The notes under the pieces: model-generated
What the model was told of the DNA's origin: nothing
Database searches by the model: none
Seen by the model: the letters and a program-made list of their open reading frames with translations, nothing else
In this document: one piece after another, positions 9,718 to 16,519 of the stretch
How the letters are laid out: the number at the start of each line of letters is the position of its first letter
Position numbering within the stretch: position 1 is the first letter of the stretch
Translations under genes and position numbers: made by a program
Source: an uncultured Lachnospiraceae bacterium
Lineage (GTDB): Bacteria; Bacillota; Clostridia; Lachnospirales; Lachnospiraceae
Direction: 5' to 3'
Length of the DNA stretch: 25,705 nucleotides
NCBI GenBank assembly: GCA_910586005.1
Contig: CAJUHG010000041.1
Location: 1-25,705, forward strand

Positions 9718-10572
9718 CTATTTTATAATATCTTCTGGAAGTATCACTTCTCCATCAAATACAGTTACTGCTGGTCCAGTCATATACACAGGTGCATGGT
9801 CTCCCTCCCAAGCAATTTGTAGGTCACCACCTAGAAGTTGTACTTTGACATTATGTTCCACACTATTTTTTAAGATCGCAGCCACAGCAATCGCGCATGC
9901 TCCTGTTCCACAAGCAAGTGTTTCACCACTTCCTCTCTCCCACACTCTCATTCTCAAAGTATTTTTATCAAGAATATTAACAAACTCTGTATTAATTCGC
10001 TTGGGAAAATAGGAATGATGCTCAAATTGAGGACCTATTTTTTCTAGATTGAGATTTCTAATATCTTCTTCCATAAATATAACACAGTGAGGATTTCCCA
10101 TAGAAATACAAGTTGCTTGATAGATTTTTCCCTCTATTTCTAGTGGAAGATTCAACGCCTGTTTTTCTTCTGTCAATACTGGAATTTTAGCCGCTTCTAT
10201 TTCTGGTGCACCCATATTTACTTTTACCAAAGCTACTTTTCCATTTTCCACTGTCATATCTAAATATTTCATTCCAGCTAATGTTTCAACGCTAATATTA
10301 GTTTGATTGGTAAGTCCATAATCATATACATATTTTGCTACACAACGTATCCCATTTCCACACATTTCTCCACGGGAACCATCTGCATTGTACATTGCCA
10401 TTTCAAAATCTGCTGTTTGTGAGGGTTTGATCAATATCAATCCATCTGCTCCAACACCAAAGTGCCTGTCACTTACAAACTTTGCAATTTCCTCTGGATG
10501 GGTTACTTCTTCTTTCAAACAGTTCACATAAACATAATCATTTCCTATTCCATGCATTTTTGTAAACTTCAC
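9718..10572 (-). CDS. dapF: Diaminopimelate epimerase
   Basis: DapF is a cofactor-independent racemase that turns LL-diaminopimelate into meso-diaminopimelate, the direct precursor of lysine and of the peptidoglycan cross-link residue. The 284-residue protein has both catalytic cysteines in their conserved settings: C71 in MCGNGIRC and C221 in ACGTGACA. Also present are the N-terminal KMHGIGNDYVYV motif, ADGSRGEMCGNG and MGNPHCV. Length and the two-lobed layout are normal. It starts 10 bases after the ANTAR regulator gene and precedes dapL by 23 bases, which indicates one transcript. Placing two consecutive diaminopimelate genes behind glnA suggests that lysine/cell-wall precursor supply is tuned together with nitrogen status in this organism (inference). 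Confidence 0.97.
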   Translation of the reverse strand: MKFTKMHGIGNDYVYVNCLKEEVTHPEEIAKFVSDRHFGVGADGLILIKPSQTADFEMAMYNADGSRGEMCGNGIRCVAKYVYDYGLTNQTNISVETLAGMKYLDMTVENGKVALVKVNMGAPEIEAAKIPVLTEEKQALNLPLEIEGKIYQATCISMGNPHCVIFMEEDIRNLNLEKIGPQFEHHSYFPKRINTEFVNILDKNTLRMRVWERGSGETLACGTGACAIAVAAILKNSVEHNVKVQLLGGDLQIAWEGDHAPVYMTGPAVTVFDGEVILPEDIIK

Positions 10573-10582
10573 ACAATCCCTC

Positions 10583-11131
10583 CTATCCCTGAATCATACT
10601 TAAAATCATTTGAGCAGTCTCTGTCAATCCTGTCCCACTATCCATACTACACTTTTGTATATAATGATGTGCCTCTTCTTCTGTCATATGATTACGTGCC
10701 ATTAGAAGCTCTTTTGTCCTCTGAATCACCTTTTTTTCCTCTTCACTTCGTTCTTTCTGTTTTGGTTTTTTCTTCTTTTTTCTTTGTGAAAGAGAATATA
10801 GTATCATCTCCATAGTGCTTACTAATTCATGCACTTTCAGTGGCATGGACAAAAATACAATGTGCTCTGTGCTCCTTGTATCCCATACATTCTGAGAAGT
10901 TATCACAAGCATTTCAAAACCAGAAGGAAGATATTCATAAATCTGGCTATATATCATATCTTTCAGGCGACTACTGCACACTATAATTCCACTTTCTAAC
11001 ATATCAGCATATTGTAAGATTTGGGCACCTGTAGTACACACCGCACTCACACAAAAACCATGTTTGACCAGAATATTTTTTATATTTTTTCCATTTTCTA
11101 TTTTGGGAAATGCTACAATTATATTAGTCAA
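10583..11131 (-). CDS. ANTAR-domain RNA-binding antiterminator with degenerate receiver domain
   Basis: The 182-residue protein has an N-terminal domain of response-regulator receiver type (about 1-110), a lysine-rich linker near 117-127, and a C-terminal ANTAR helical domain (about 130-182, with QRTKELLMARNHMTEEEAHHYIQ). ANTAR domains bind paired RNA hairpins and prevent transcription termination. The receiver looks inactive: the N-terminal acidic pair is absent, the phospho-acceptor position in GIIVCSSRL is serine (S53), and the conserved lysine before proline is methionine (M96 in LSMPLK). The start is TTG at 11131, chosen because GGAGGA stands six bases upstream and no ATG fits. It follows glnA by 18 bases and precedes dapF by 10. 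ANTAR proteins beside glnA are common in Clostridia and are thought to control nitrogen genes; the RNA targets here are unknown. Confidence 0.88.
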   Translation of the reverse strand: MTNIIVAFPKIENGKNIKNILVKHGFCVSAVCTTGAQILQYADMLESGIIVCSSRLKDMIYSQIYEYLPSGFEMLVITSQNVWDTRSTEHIVFLSMPLKVHELVSTMEMILYSLSQRKKKKKPKQKERSEEEKKVIQRTKELLMARNHMTEEEAHHYIQKCSMDSGTGLTETAQMILSMIQG

Positions 11132-11149
11132 AACACTTCCTCCATAGCC

Positions 11150-12481
11150 TTATATTTTATACAAATAGTTGCTAATTTCCCACTCTGTTATCTGTTCCCG
11201 ATAAGATTCCCACTCTGCTTGTTTTGCCTTTGCATACTTCTCAGCAATATGCTTCCCCAAAACCTTACAGATAAGTTCATCTTTTTTCATTTCTTCAATT
11301 GCCTCATATAAATCTGTGGGAAGTGAAGCAATCTGAAGTCTTTCCTTTTCCTCTTTTTTCATATGAAATATATTTTCCTGAATTGGCTCTGGTGGTTGTA
11401 TCTGATTTTTTATACCTTCCAATCCTGCTGCAAGGCATACTGCAAATGCAAGATATGGATTAGCTGCTGGGTCTGGACATCTTAGTTCTATTCTAGTAGC
11501 AGCCCCTCTAGCTGATGGAATACGAATCAAAGGACTTCTATTGGTAGCAGACCAAGCAATAGACACTGGAGCCTCATAACCTGGAACCAAACGTTTATAA
11601 GAATTTACAAGTGGATTTGTAATAGCTGTCATGCCTTTTATATGCTTCATCAGACCTCCAATAAAGTAATAGGCTTCTTTACTTAAACCTAAATTGTCAG
11701 AAGCATCTTCAAAAATATTTTTCCCATTCTTAGACACAGACATATTGATATGCATACCAGAACCCTGCATCCCATATTTTGGTTTTGGCATAAAACTAGC
11801 AAATAATCCAAAACGTTTTGCAATCGTTTTTACTGCCAATTTAAAAGTCATAATATTATCTGCTGCTGCTAACCCCTCATCGTAACGAAAATCAATCTCA
11901 TGTTGTGCTGGAGCCACTTCATGATGAGAACATTCTATTTCAAAGCCCATTTCTTCTAAAGTTAGTACCATATCACGCCTTGCGTTTTCTCCCAAATCTA
12001 CTGGACCAAGGTCAAAATATCCTGCACGCTCATGTGTCAAGGTAGTAGGTCTTCCTTCCTCGTCTGTATGGAACAAGAAAAATTCACACTCTGGTCCCAC
12101 ATCAAATTGGTATCCCATCTCTGCTGCAGAGACAAGAGTTTTCTTTAAAATATATCTAGGATCCCCCTCAAAAGGTGTACCATCAGGTCTATAGATATCA
12201 CAAATAATTCTCGCTACTTTTCCTTGTTGTGGTCTCCAAGGAAAAATAACAAAGGTATCTAAATCTGGATATAAATACATATCAGATTCTTCAATACGCA
12301 CAAAACCTTCAATGGAGGAACCATCAAACATACATTGATTACTTAAAGCTTTCTCTAATTGGCTTTTGGTAATAGCCACATTCTTTAGTGTTCCAAACAT
12401 ATCTGTAAATTGAAGGCGAATAAACTCTACATCTTCTTCCTTCACTAACCGAATAATATCCTGTTTTGTATATTTACTCAT
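11150..12481 (-). CDS. glnA: Type I glutamine synthetase (GSI-alpha)
   Basis: GlnA makes glutamine from glutamate, ammonia and ATP as a cytoplasmic dodecamer. I place the start at the ATG at 12479-12481 (MSKYTKQDII), which has AGGAG upstream and gives 443 residues, the normal length. The frame stays open 38 codons further upstream, but that stretch carries no homology and lies in the leader RNA. Motifs seen include MFDGSSIEGF, GPECEFFLF, QGSGMHINMS, NSYKRLVPGYEAP and RSPLIRIP. The length fits the alpha subtype, which lacks the adenylylation segment. R62 corresponds to the arginine needed for glutamine feedback inhibition of the Bacillus enzyme, and E303 sits in the active-site flap, so feedback control is likely. 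It heads the glnA-ANTAR-dapF-dapL unit. Confidence 0.97.
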   Translation of the reverse strand: MSKYTKQDIIRLVKEEDVEFIRLQFTDMFGTLKNVAITKSQLEKALSNQCMFDGSSIEGFVRIEESDMYLYPDLDTFVIFPWRPQQGKVARIICDIYRPDGTPFEGDPRYILKKTLVSAAEMGYQFDVGPECEFFLFHTDEEGRPTTLTHERAGYFDLGPVDLGENARRDMVLTLEEMGFEIECSHHEVAPAQHEIDFRYDEGLAAADNIMTFKLAVKTIAKRFGLFASFMPKPKYGMQGSGMHINMSVSKNGKNIFEDASDNLGLSKEAYYFIGGLMKHIKGMTAITNPLVNSYKRLVPGYEAPVSIAWSATNRSPLIRIPSARGAATRIELRCPDPAANPYLAFAVCLAAGLEGIKNQIQPPEPIQENIFHMKKEEKERLQIASLPTDLYEAIEEMKKDELICKVLGKHIAEKYAKAKQAEWESYREQITEWEISNYLYKI

Positions 12482-12629
12482 GAAGCCACACTCCTTTTTG
12501 TTTATTCCCGCGAGTAATAAGCAAAGAGTCCATATTAAGTGCCCTGCCCTGCGGGTATATGTGAACATTTTTGTGATGGGGTTATTGACTATCATGCAGT
12601 ATTATAAATAAACTTATATAAAAAATCAA
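12482..12629 (-). promoter_or_regulatory. glnA promoter and structured leader
   Basis: On the minus strand TTGATT (12624-12629) and a perfect TATAAT (12601-12606) are 17 bases apart, a good sigma-A promoter. Transcription would start near 12594 and leave a leader of about 113 nt. Within it CCCGC and GCGGG (minus-strand copies of 12551-12555 and 12507-12511) can close a stem around a loop of about 39 nt; this block is visibly more GC-rich than its surroundings. I do not see the twin hairpins with six-base loops expected of an ANTAR target. Confidence 0.65.
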
Positions 12630-12698
12630 TTATTTTCCAATGGTTATCTATTATTTATCTCTACATTTATGATAGAAAACTAGAAAAAAGATTTATAC

Positions 12699-13481
12699 TT
12701 ATATATTTTCTTTACAATACTCCAACACTTTTTCAAATGCCATATTTCCACCAAATAAATCCAATGCACTTCCAATTGTAACATGAAGTTGATTTTTTCC
12801 TAATTGTTTCAACTGCTTCAAATCCTCAAAACTTCCCACACCTCCCGCATAGGTAATGGGAAGTTTTCCCCAATTTCCCAAAAGTTCTACCAGTGTTTCT
12901 TCTATTCCATTTGCTTTTCCTTCTACGTCTACTGCATGAATTAAAAATTCATCTGCATAATTGGATAAACGTTCTAATAATGAAATTTCCAATTTTTCTT
13001 GTGTAAATTTCTGCCAACGATCTGTTACAATATAGTAATCCTTTCCATGTTTTCTACAACTTAAATCTAATACCAAATGTTCTCGACCTGTAATCTTTTG
13101 AAGTTTTTCTAAGTTATCATAGTGAATGACACCATCTTGAAATACATAAGAGGTCACAATCACATGACTTGCACCTGCCTGCAAAAATTCTAAAGCATTT
13201 TCTGGACAAATCCCTCCACCAACTTGCATACCACCTGGATATGCTGCTAAGGCTTTTTTTGCTTGTTCTTTTGTAGCTTTGTAATAAGGACTATCCACAG
13301 CATTTAATAAAATAATATGTCCTCCGTTTATTGCATAACTCTGATATAATTTGGCAAAAAAAGCAGCATCCTGATCTGAGACAAAATTTTCCAAGGCTTG
13401 GTCTCCATCATCCTTCAAACTTCCTCCTATAATTTGCTTTACCTTTCCATTGTGAATATCTATGCATGGTCGAAAATCCAT
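12699..13481 (-). CDS. hisA: HisA, eukaryote-like type (ProFAR isomerase)
   Basis: HisA isomerises ProFAR to PRFAR, the fourth step of histidine synthesis, in a (beta/alpha)8 barrel. The 260-residue protein begins MDFRPCIDIHNGKVKQIIGG, and this opening with its length matches the HIS6/plant type rather than the usual bacterial IIPAIDLKGGKCVRL form. Likely catalytic acids are D8 after strand 1 and D139 after strand 5 (LVLDLSCRK). The phosphate-binding GGG (QVGGGI, residues 86-91) and the AGGVGSFED loop near 217 are present. It stands alone, outside any his operon in this window, divergent from guaB, and 217 bases upstream of glnA on the same strand, which has its own promoter. The ribosome site is AAAGGAAG. 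The family call is firm; the subtype is judged by eye from the N-terminus. Confidence 0.9.
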   Translation of the reverse strand: MDFRPCIDIHNGKVKQIIGGSLKDDGDQALENFVSDQDAAFFAKLYQSYAINGGHIILLNAVDSPYYKATKEQAKKALAAYPGGMQVGGGICPENALEFLQAGASHVIVTSYVFQDGVIHYDNLEKLQKITGREHLVLDLSCRKHGKDYYIVTDRWQKFTQEKLEISLLERLSNYADEFLIHAVDVEGKANGIEETLVELLGNWGKLPITYAGGVGSFEDLKQLKQLGKNQLHVTIGSALDLFGGNMAFEKVLEYCKENI

Positions 13482-13522
13482 TTTATCAGCTTCCTTTCAA
13501 AATATTAGTAGATATTTTTGCG

Positions 13523-13560
13523 AACTTTATTTTATTATATCATATAAAAAAAATAAAGTT
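13523..13560. repeat. Imperfect inverted repeat at the hisA promoter
   Basis: AACTTTATTTTATTATA (13523-13539) is nearly the inverse of the sequence at 13543-13560 that ends in AAATAAAGTT. It lies about 45 bases upstream of the hisA ATG and contains a minus-strand TATAAT-like -10 element. It could be an operator or merely AT-rich symmetry. Confidence 0.4.
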
Positions 13561-13577
13561 TATATCTAATTTCCTCG

Positions 13578-13606
13578 TTGACAGTTCCTATCTTTTTTGT
13601 TAAAAT
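13578..13606 (+). promoter_or_regulatory. Near-consensus sigma-A promoter of guaB
   Basis: A perfect TTGACA (13578-13583), a 17-base spacer and TAAAAT (13601-13606) form one of the best promoters in the window. The predicted start near 13613 gives a leader of about 83 nt. GAGAGGAAAAAC precedes the ATG at 13696. A small hairpin CTTTG/CAAAG is possible in the leader; no known riboswitch is recognised. Confidence 0.8.
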
Positions 13607-13695
13607 CGAGGGAATAACACTCACTTTGGTAAGCGCAAAGCGGAAACGTTCTTGAATCAACCAAATATTTAAATTCATAGAAAGAGAGGAAAAAC

Positions 13696-15150
13696 ATGGG
13701 TACAATTATCGGCGAAGGAATCACATTTGATGATGTATTATTAGTTCCTGCATACTCAGAAGTCACACCAAATATGGTGGATCTTTCCACCTATTTAACC
13801 AAAAAAGTTAAACTGAATATTCCTATGATGAGTGCAAGTATGGATACTGTCACAGAGCATAGAATGGCTATTGCTATGGCCCGTCAAGGTGGTATTGGAA
13901 TCATTCATAAAAATATGTCAATTACAGCGCAAGCTGAGGAAGTTGACAAGGTAAAACGTTCCGAAAATGGAGTTATTACCGATCCTTTCTCCCTTTCTCC
14001 AGAACACACATTACAAGATGCAGACAACTTAATGGCAAAGTTCCGAATCTCTGGTGTTCCCATTACTGAAAATGGAAAGTTAGTTGGTATCATTACCAAT
14101 CGTGACTTGAAATTTGAAGAAGACTTTTCTAAAAAGATTAAAGAATCTATGACTTCTGAAGAACTTATCACAGCTAGAGAAGGCATTACTCTTGCAGAAG
14201 CCAAAAGCATTCTAGCAAAGGCAAGAAAAGAAAAACTGCCAATTGTAGATGAAAATTTTAAACTAAAAGGTTTAATTACCATCAAAGATATTGAAAAACA
14301 GATCCGGTATCCATTGTCAGCCAAAGATGCACAAGGCAGACTACTTTGTGGAGCGGGAATTGGTATCACTTCCAATATGTTAGAACGTGTAGAGGCTCTA
14401 GTTAATGTTAAAGTAGATGTTGTAGTAGTGGATTCTGCACATGGACATTCCAAAAATATTTTAACAGCAATCAAGGAAATCAAATCTGCTTATCCTAATT
14501 TACAAGTAATTGCAGGAAATATTGCAACTGGTGAGGCTACAAAAGCCTTGATTGAGGCAGGTGCCGATGCAGTAAAAGTTGGAATTGGTCCTGGTTCTAT
14601 TTGTACTACACGTGTAGTTGCCGGTATTGGTGTTCCTCAGATCTCTGCGATTATGAATTGTTATCAAGTAGCCAAAGAATATGATATTCCTATTATTGCA
14701 GATGGGGGAATTAAATATTCTGGTGATGTTACAAAAGCAATTGCTGCTGGTGCAAATGTATGTATGATGGGAAGCATTTTTGCTGGCTGTGATGAAAGTC
14801 CTGGTATGTTTGAAAAATATCAGGGAAGAAAATATAAGGTATATCGTGGTATGGGCTCTCTTGCTGCAATGGAAAATGGTTCCAAAGACCGCTATTTCCA
14901 ACAAGATGCTAAGAAACTAGTTCCAGAAGGTGTAGAAGGACGAGTTCCCTATAAAGGAACTGTTGAGGATACGGTTTTCCAACTAATCGGTGGTCTTCGT
15001 TCTGGTATGGGATATTGTGGTACACCTACAATAGAAGATTTGAAAGAAAATGGACAATTTGTTAAGATTTCTGCTGCTTCTTTAAAAGAAAGTCATCCAC
15101 ATGACATCCATATTACAAAAGAAGCTCCTAACTACAGTATTGATGAATAA
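13696..15150 (+). CDS. guaB: Inosine-5'-monophosphate dehydrogenase
   Basis: GuaB oxidises IMP to XMP with NAD+, the committed step toward guanine nucleotides. The 484-residue protein shows the N-terminal barrel start (GITFDDVLLVPAYSEV), a pair of CBS domains inserted at about residues 95-205 that usually serve nucleotide control, the catalytic cysteine C303 in GIGPGSICTTR, the IADGGIKYSGD phosphate site and the flap segment YRGMGSLAAM. Length and order are standard. It is the only clear plus-strand gene, has its own strong promoter at 13578-13606, and appears to be transcribed alone; the long hairpin at 15286-15386 lies downstream as the likely terminator. It stands back to back with hisA, whose pathway releases the purine intermediate AICAR, although shared control is not shown. 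Confidence 0.97.
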   Translation: MGTIIGEGITFDDVLLVPAYSEVTPNMVDLSTYLTKKVKLNIPMMSASMDTVTEHRMAIAMARQGGIGIIHKNMSITAQAEEVDKVKRSENGVITDPFSLSPEHTLQDADNLMAKFRISGVPITENGKLVGIITNRDLKFEEDFSKKIKESMTSEELITAREGITLAEAKSILAKARKEKLPIVDENFKLKGLITIKDIEKQIRYPLSAKDAQGRLLCGAGIGITSNMLERVEALVNVKVDVVVVDSAHGHSKNILTAIKEIKSAYPNLQVIAGNIATGEATKALIEAGADAVKVGIGPGSICTTRVVAGIGVPQISAIMNCYQVAKEYDIPIIADGGIKYSGDVTKAIAAGANVCMMGSIFAGCDESPGMFEKYQGRKYKVYRGMGSLAAMENGSKDRYFQQDAKKLVPEGVEGRVPYKGTVEDTVFQLIGGLRSGMGYCGTPTIEDLKENGQFVKISAASLKESHPHDIHITKEAPNYSIDE

Positions 15151-15458
15151 ACGATTTCATTAGAAATCTAAGTCATTTTTAAAAAATTCCATTATGTATT
15201 GTTTTAATCGTTCTATCTTATAAAAGTAATAGAAAAATAAATCTAACTGTTGCAAAATAGTAGAATGAAATATTTCAAAAATATAAAAAAGACTGTTGTA
15301 TTTAAAAGGGACATATAAAGATATATTATTTTCTAACTAGATATATCTTTTATATAGCATCTTCTGAATATAACAGTCTCTTTTTCTAATTAAAAATACT
15401 ATTTTAAAAATCACTTTAACCAAATTTATCTGAATTAATTTATTATTTCATACATCTC
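15151..15458. other. Intergenic region between convergent guaB and lipoprotein genes
   Basis: About 300 bases of AT-rich sequence with no gene that I can support. Its only clear content is the long inverted repeat at 15286-15386 described separately. Confidence 0.6.
15286..15386. terminator. Long hairpin, probable bidirectional terminator
   Basis: The outer arms AAAAAGACTGTTGTA (15286-15300) and TATAACAGTCTCTTTTT (15370-15386) pair with a small bulge. Inside them AAAGATATAT (15317-15326) and ATATATCTTT (15341-15350) pair perfectly. T-runs follow on the plus strand and A-runs precede, so it can end guaB on the plus strand and the lipoprotein gene on the minus strand. At about 100 bases it is longer than a typical intrinsic terminator. 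Confidence 0.6.
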
Positions 15459-15923
15459 TTAAGGATTTGTTTTCTTGTTGTTATTTTCCTTATTGGTATT
15501 TTTATTATTGTTGTTATTCTTATCATTCTTATTATTGGTGTCATTATCATTGTCATCTGTAATATCTTCTACACCATTTTCTACATCGTCACCAAGGTCT
15601 TCTACACCATCTACAATATCATCTCCAACATTATCCAAAACGCCATCTGTATCATCTGTCACTTTATCTTTGTTGGTGGAATTATTGTTTCCATTATTAG
15701 TGTTGTCATTATTGGTAGTTCCATTGTTAGTGGTTTCATTGTCAGTGGTTCCATTGTTAGTGGTTCCATTGTCAGTGGTTCCATTGTTAGTGGTTCCATT
15801 ATTAGTGCTTCCATCTTCTGTCATATTATTGTCATTTCCATTATTATTGTTCCCACAGGCAGTAACACTACATAAAACTAGAACTAGCAAACTTCCTACC
15901 AAAATTTTCTTAAACTGTTTCAT
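15459..15923 (-). CDS. Low-complexity lipoprotein of unknown function
   Basis: The 154-residue protein has a lipoprotein signal peptide: MKQFKK, a hydrophobic stretch, and the lipobox SVTAC with C23 as the lipidated residue, so it should be anchored to the outer face of the membrane. The mature part is almost wholly Asn, Thr, Asp and Gly. Residues about 38-75 are pentapeptide repeats of NGTTN/NGTTD type encoded by an in-frame 15-base tandem repeat; residues about 92-122 are an acidic stretch (VGDDIVDGVEDLGDDVENGVED); the tail is Asn/Lys-rich. AAGGAG stands at good spacing before the ATG. It lies downstream of the spoVA genes, and similar acidic segments occur in some spore-associated lipoproteins, but I do not recognise a family and assign no function. 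Confidence 0.75.
   Translation of the reverse strand: MKQFKKILVGSLLVLVLCSVTACGNNNNGNDNNMTEDGSTNNGTTNNGTTDNGTTNNGTTDNETTNNGTTNNDNTNNGNNNSTNKDKVTDDTDGVLDNVGDDIVDGVEDLGDDVENGVEDITDDNDNDTNNKNDKNNNNNKNTNKENNNKKTNP
15706..15810 (-). repeat. 15-base coding tandem repeat (about 7 units)
   Basis: Unit CCATTGTTAGTGGTT on the plus strand recurs in phase from 15721 to 15810 (six units with single-base differences such as TTA/TCA) and a more diverged unit covers 15706-15720. It encodes an Asn-Gly-Thr-Thr-Asn/Asp repeat in the lipoprotein. The unit is a multiple of three, so copy-number change would keep the frame. Confidence 0.9.
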
Positions 15924-16074
15924 AATAATTCTCCTTTACTCTAAAATTTTCTTTTACTGTATTAATGTGAGCAAAAATATAAAATTTATACTTAATTGCT
16001 TACTTTTTCATCCATATTTCTAATCTTTTAAATAAACCTCAAACGTGCCAAATACTAATACTGTAAAAATTTTC

Positions 16075-16431
16075 CTATTTTTTCATTTTAGGCTGGAAAA
16101 TCAAACTTGCCAAATAACCAAATACCAAAGCTGCAGAAATTCCTACTGCACTTGCAGTAAATCCTCCCATAAAAATACCAATAAATCCATCTGATTCTAC
16201 AGATTTCTGTATTCCCTGCCATAAAACATTACCAAATCCCAATAAGGGAACACTAGCTCCTGCTCCTGCAAATTCACGAAATGGCTCATAAATTTGAAGC
16301 GCTCCTAATACAGCTCCACTACAAACTAATAATACCATAATTCTCCCTGGCAACATTTTTGTTTTCTCCATTAGAATCTGAGTTAATGCACAAATTACAC
16401 CACCTACCCAAAAGGCATTTATATAATCCAT
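16075..16431 (-). CDS. spoVAEb: Stage V sporulation protein AEb
   Basis: SpoVAEb is a small integral membrane protein of the SpoVA complex, which moves dipicolinic acid with calcium into the forespore and lets it out at germination. The 118-residue protein has the family's hydrophobic segments, at about 3-20, 31-48, 59-75 and 85-113. It also has the conserved stretches VGGVICALTQILMEKTKMLP, the YEPFREFAGAGASVPLLGFGN loop core and FGYLASLIFQPK at the end. The ATG at 16431 has GGAGGAAAG in front. It follows spoVAD by 88 bases on the same strand, the usual D-to-E order. The spoVAC gene that normally heads this set is not in the window. Confidence 0.92.
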   Translation of the reverse strand: MDYINAFWVGGVICALTQILMEKTKMLPGRIMVLLVCSGAVLGALQIYEPFREFAGAGASVPLLGFGNVLWQGIQKSVESDGFIGIFMGGFTASAVGISAALVFGYLASLIFQPKMKK

Positions 16432-16519
16432 TTTCTTTCCTCCATCATAATATAGTATCTTTATCTTGCATATTAATCACTACCCTACAATAGTTTATCC
16501 TTTGGCTTTCCTTTCTCTC

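Noticed and set aside
12482..12595. N-terminal extension of GlnA by 38 residues.
   Set aside because: A good ribosome site and family homology begin at the ATG at 12481; the extension lies in the promoter-proximal leader.
13613..13695. Possible riboswitch in the guaB leader.
   Set aside because: Only short alternative stems (CTTTG/CAAAG, CGC/GCG) are visible and no conserved riboswitch core is recognised.
13905..14904. Minus-strand open frames of 192 and 134 codons inside guaB.
   Set aside because: Both are antisense to a clear IMP dehydrogenase and encode Ser/Thr- or Cys-rich sequence with no family character.
15706..15810. Possible CRISPR-like array.
   Set aside because: The repeats are contiguous 15-base units without spacers and are in frame with a coding sequence.
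15475..16023. Plus-strand 182-codon frame opposite the lipoprotein gene.
   Set aside because: It is the antisense of the Asn/Thr repeat (Leu/Val/Ser-rich), while the minus frame has a lipobox and a good ribosome site.
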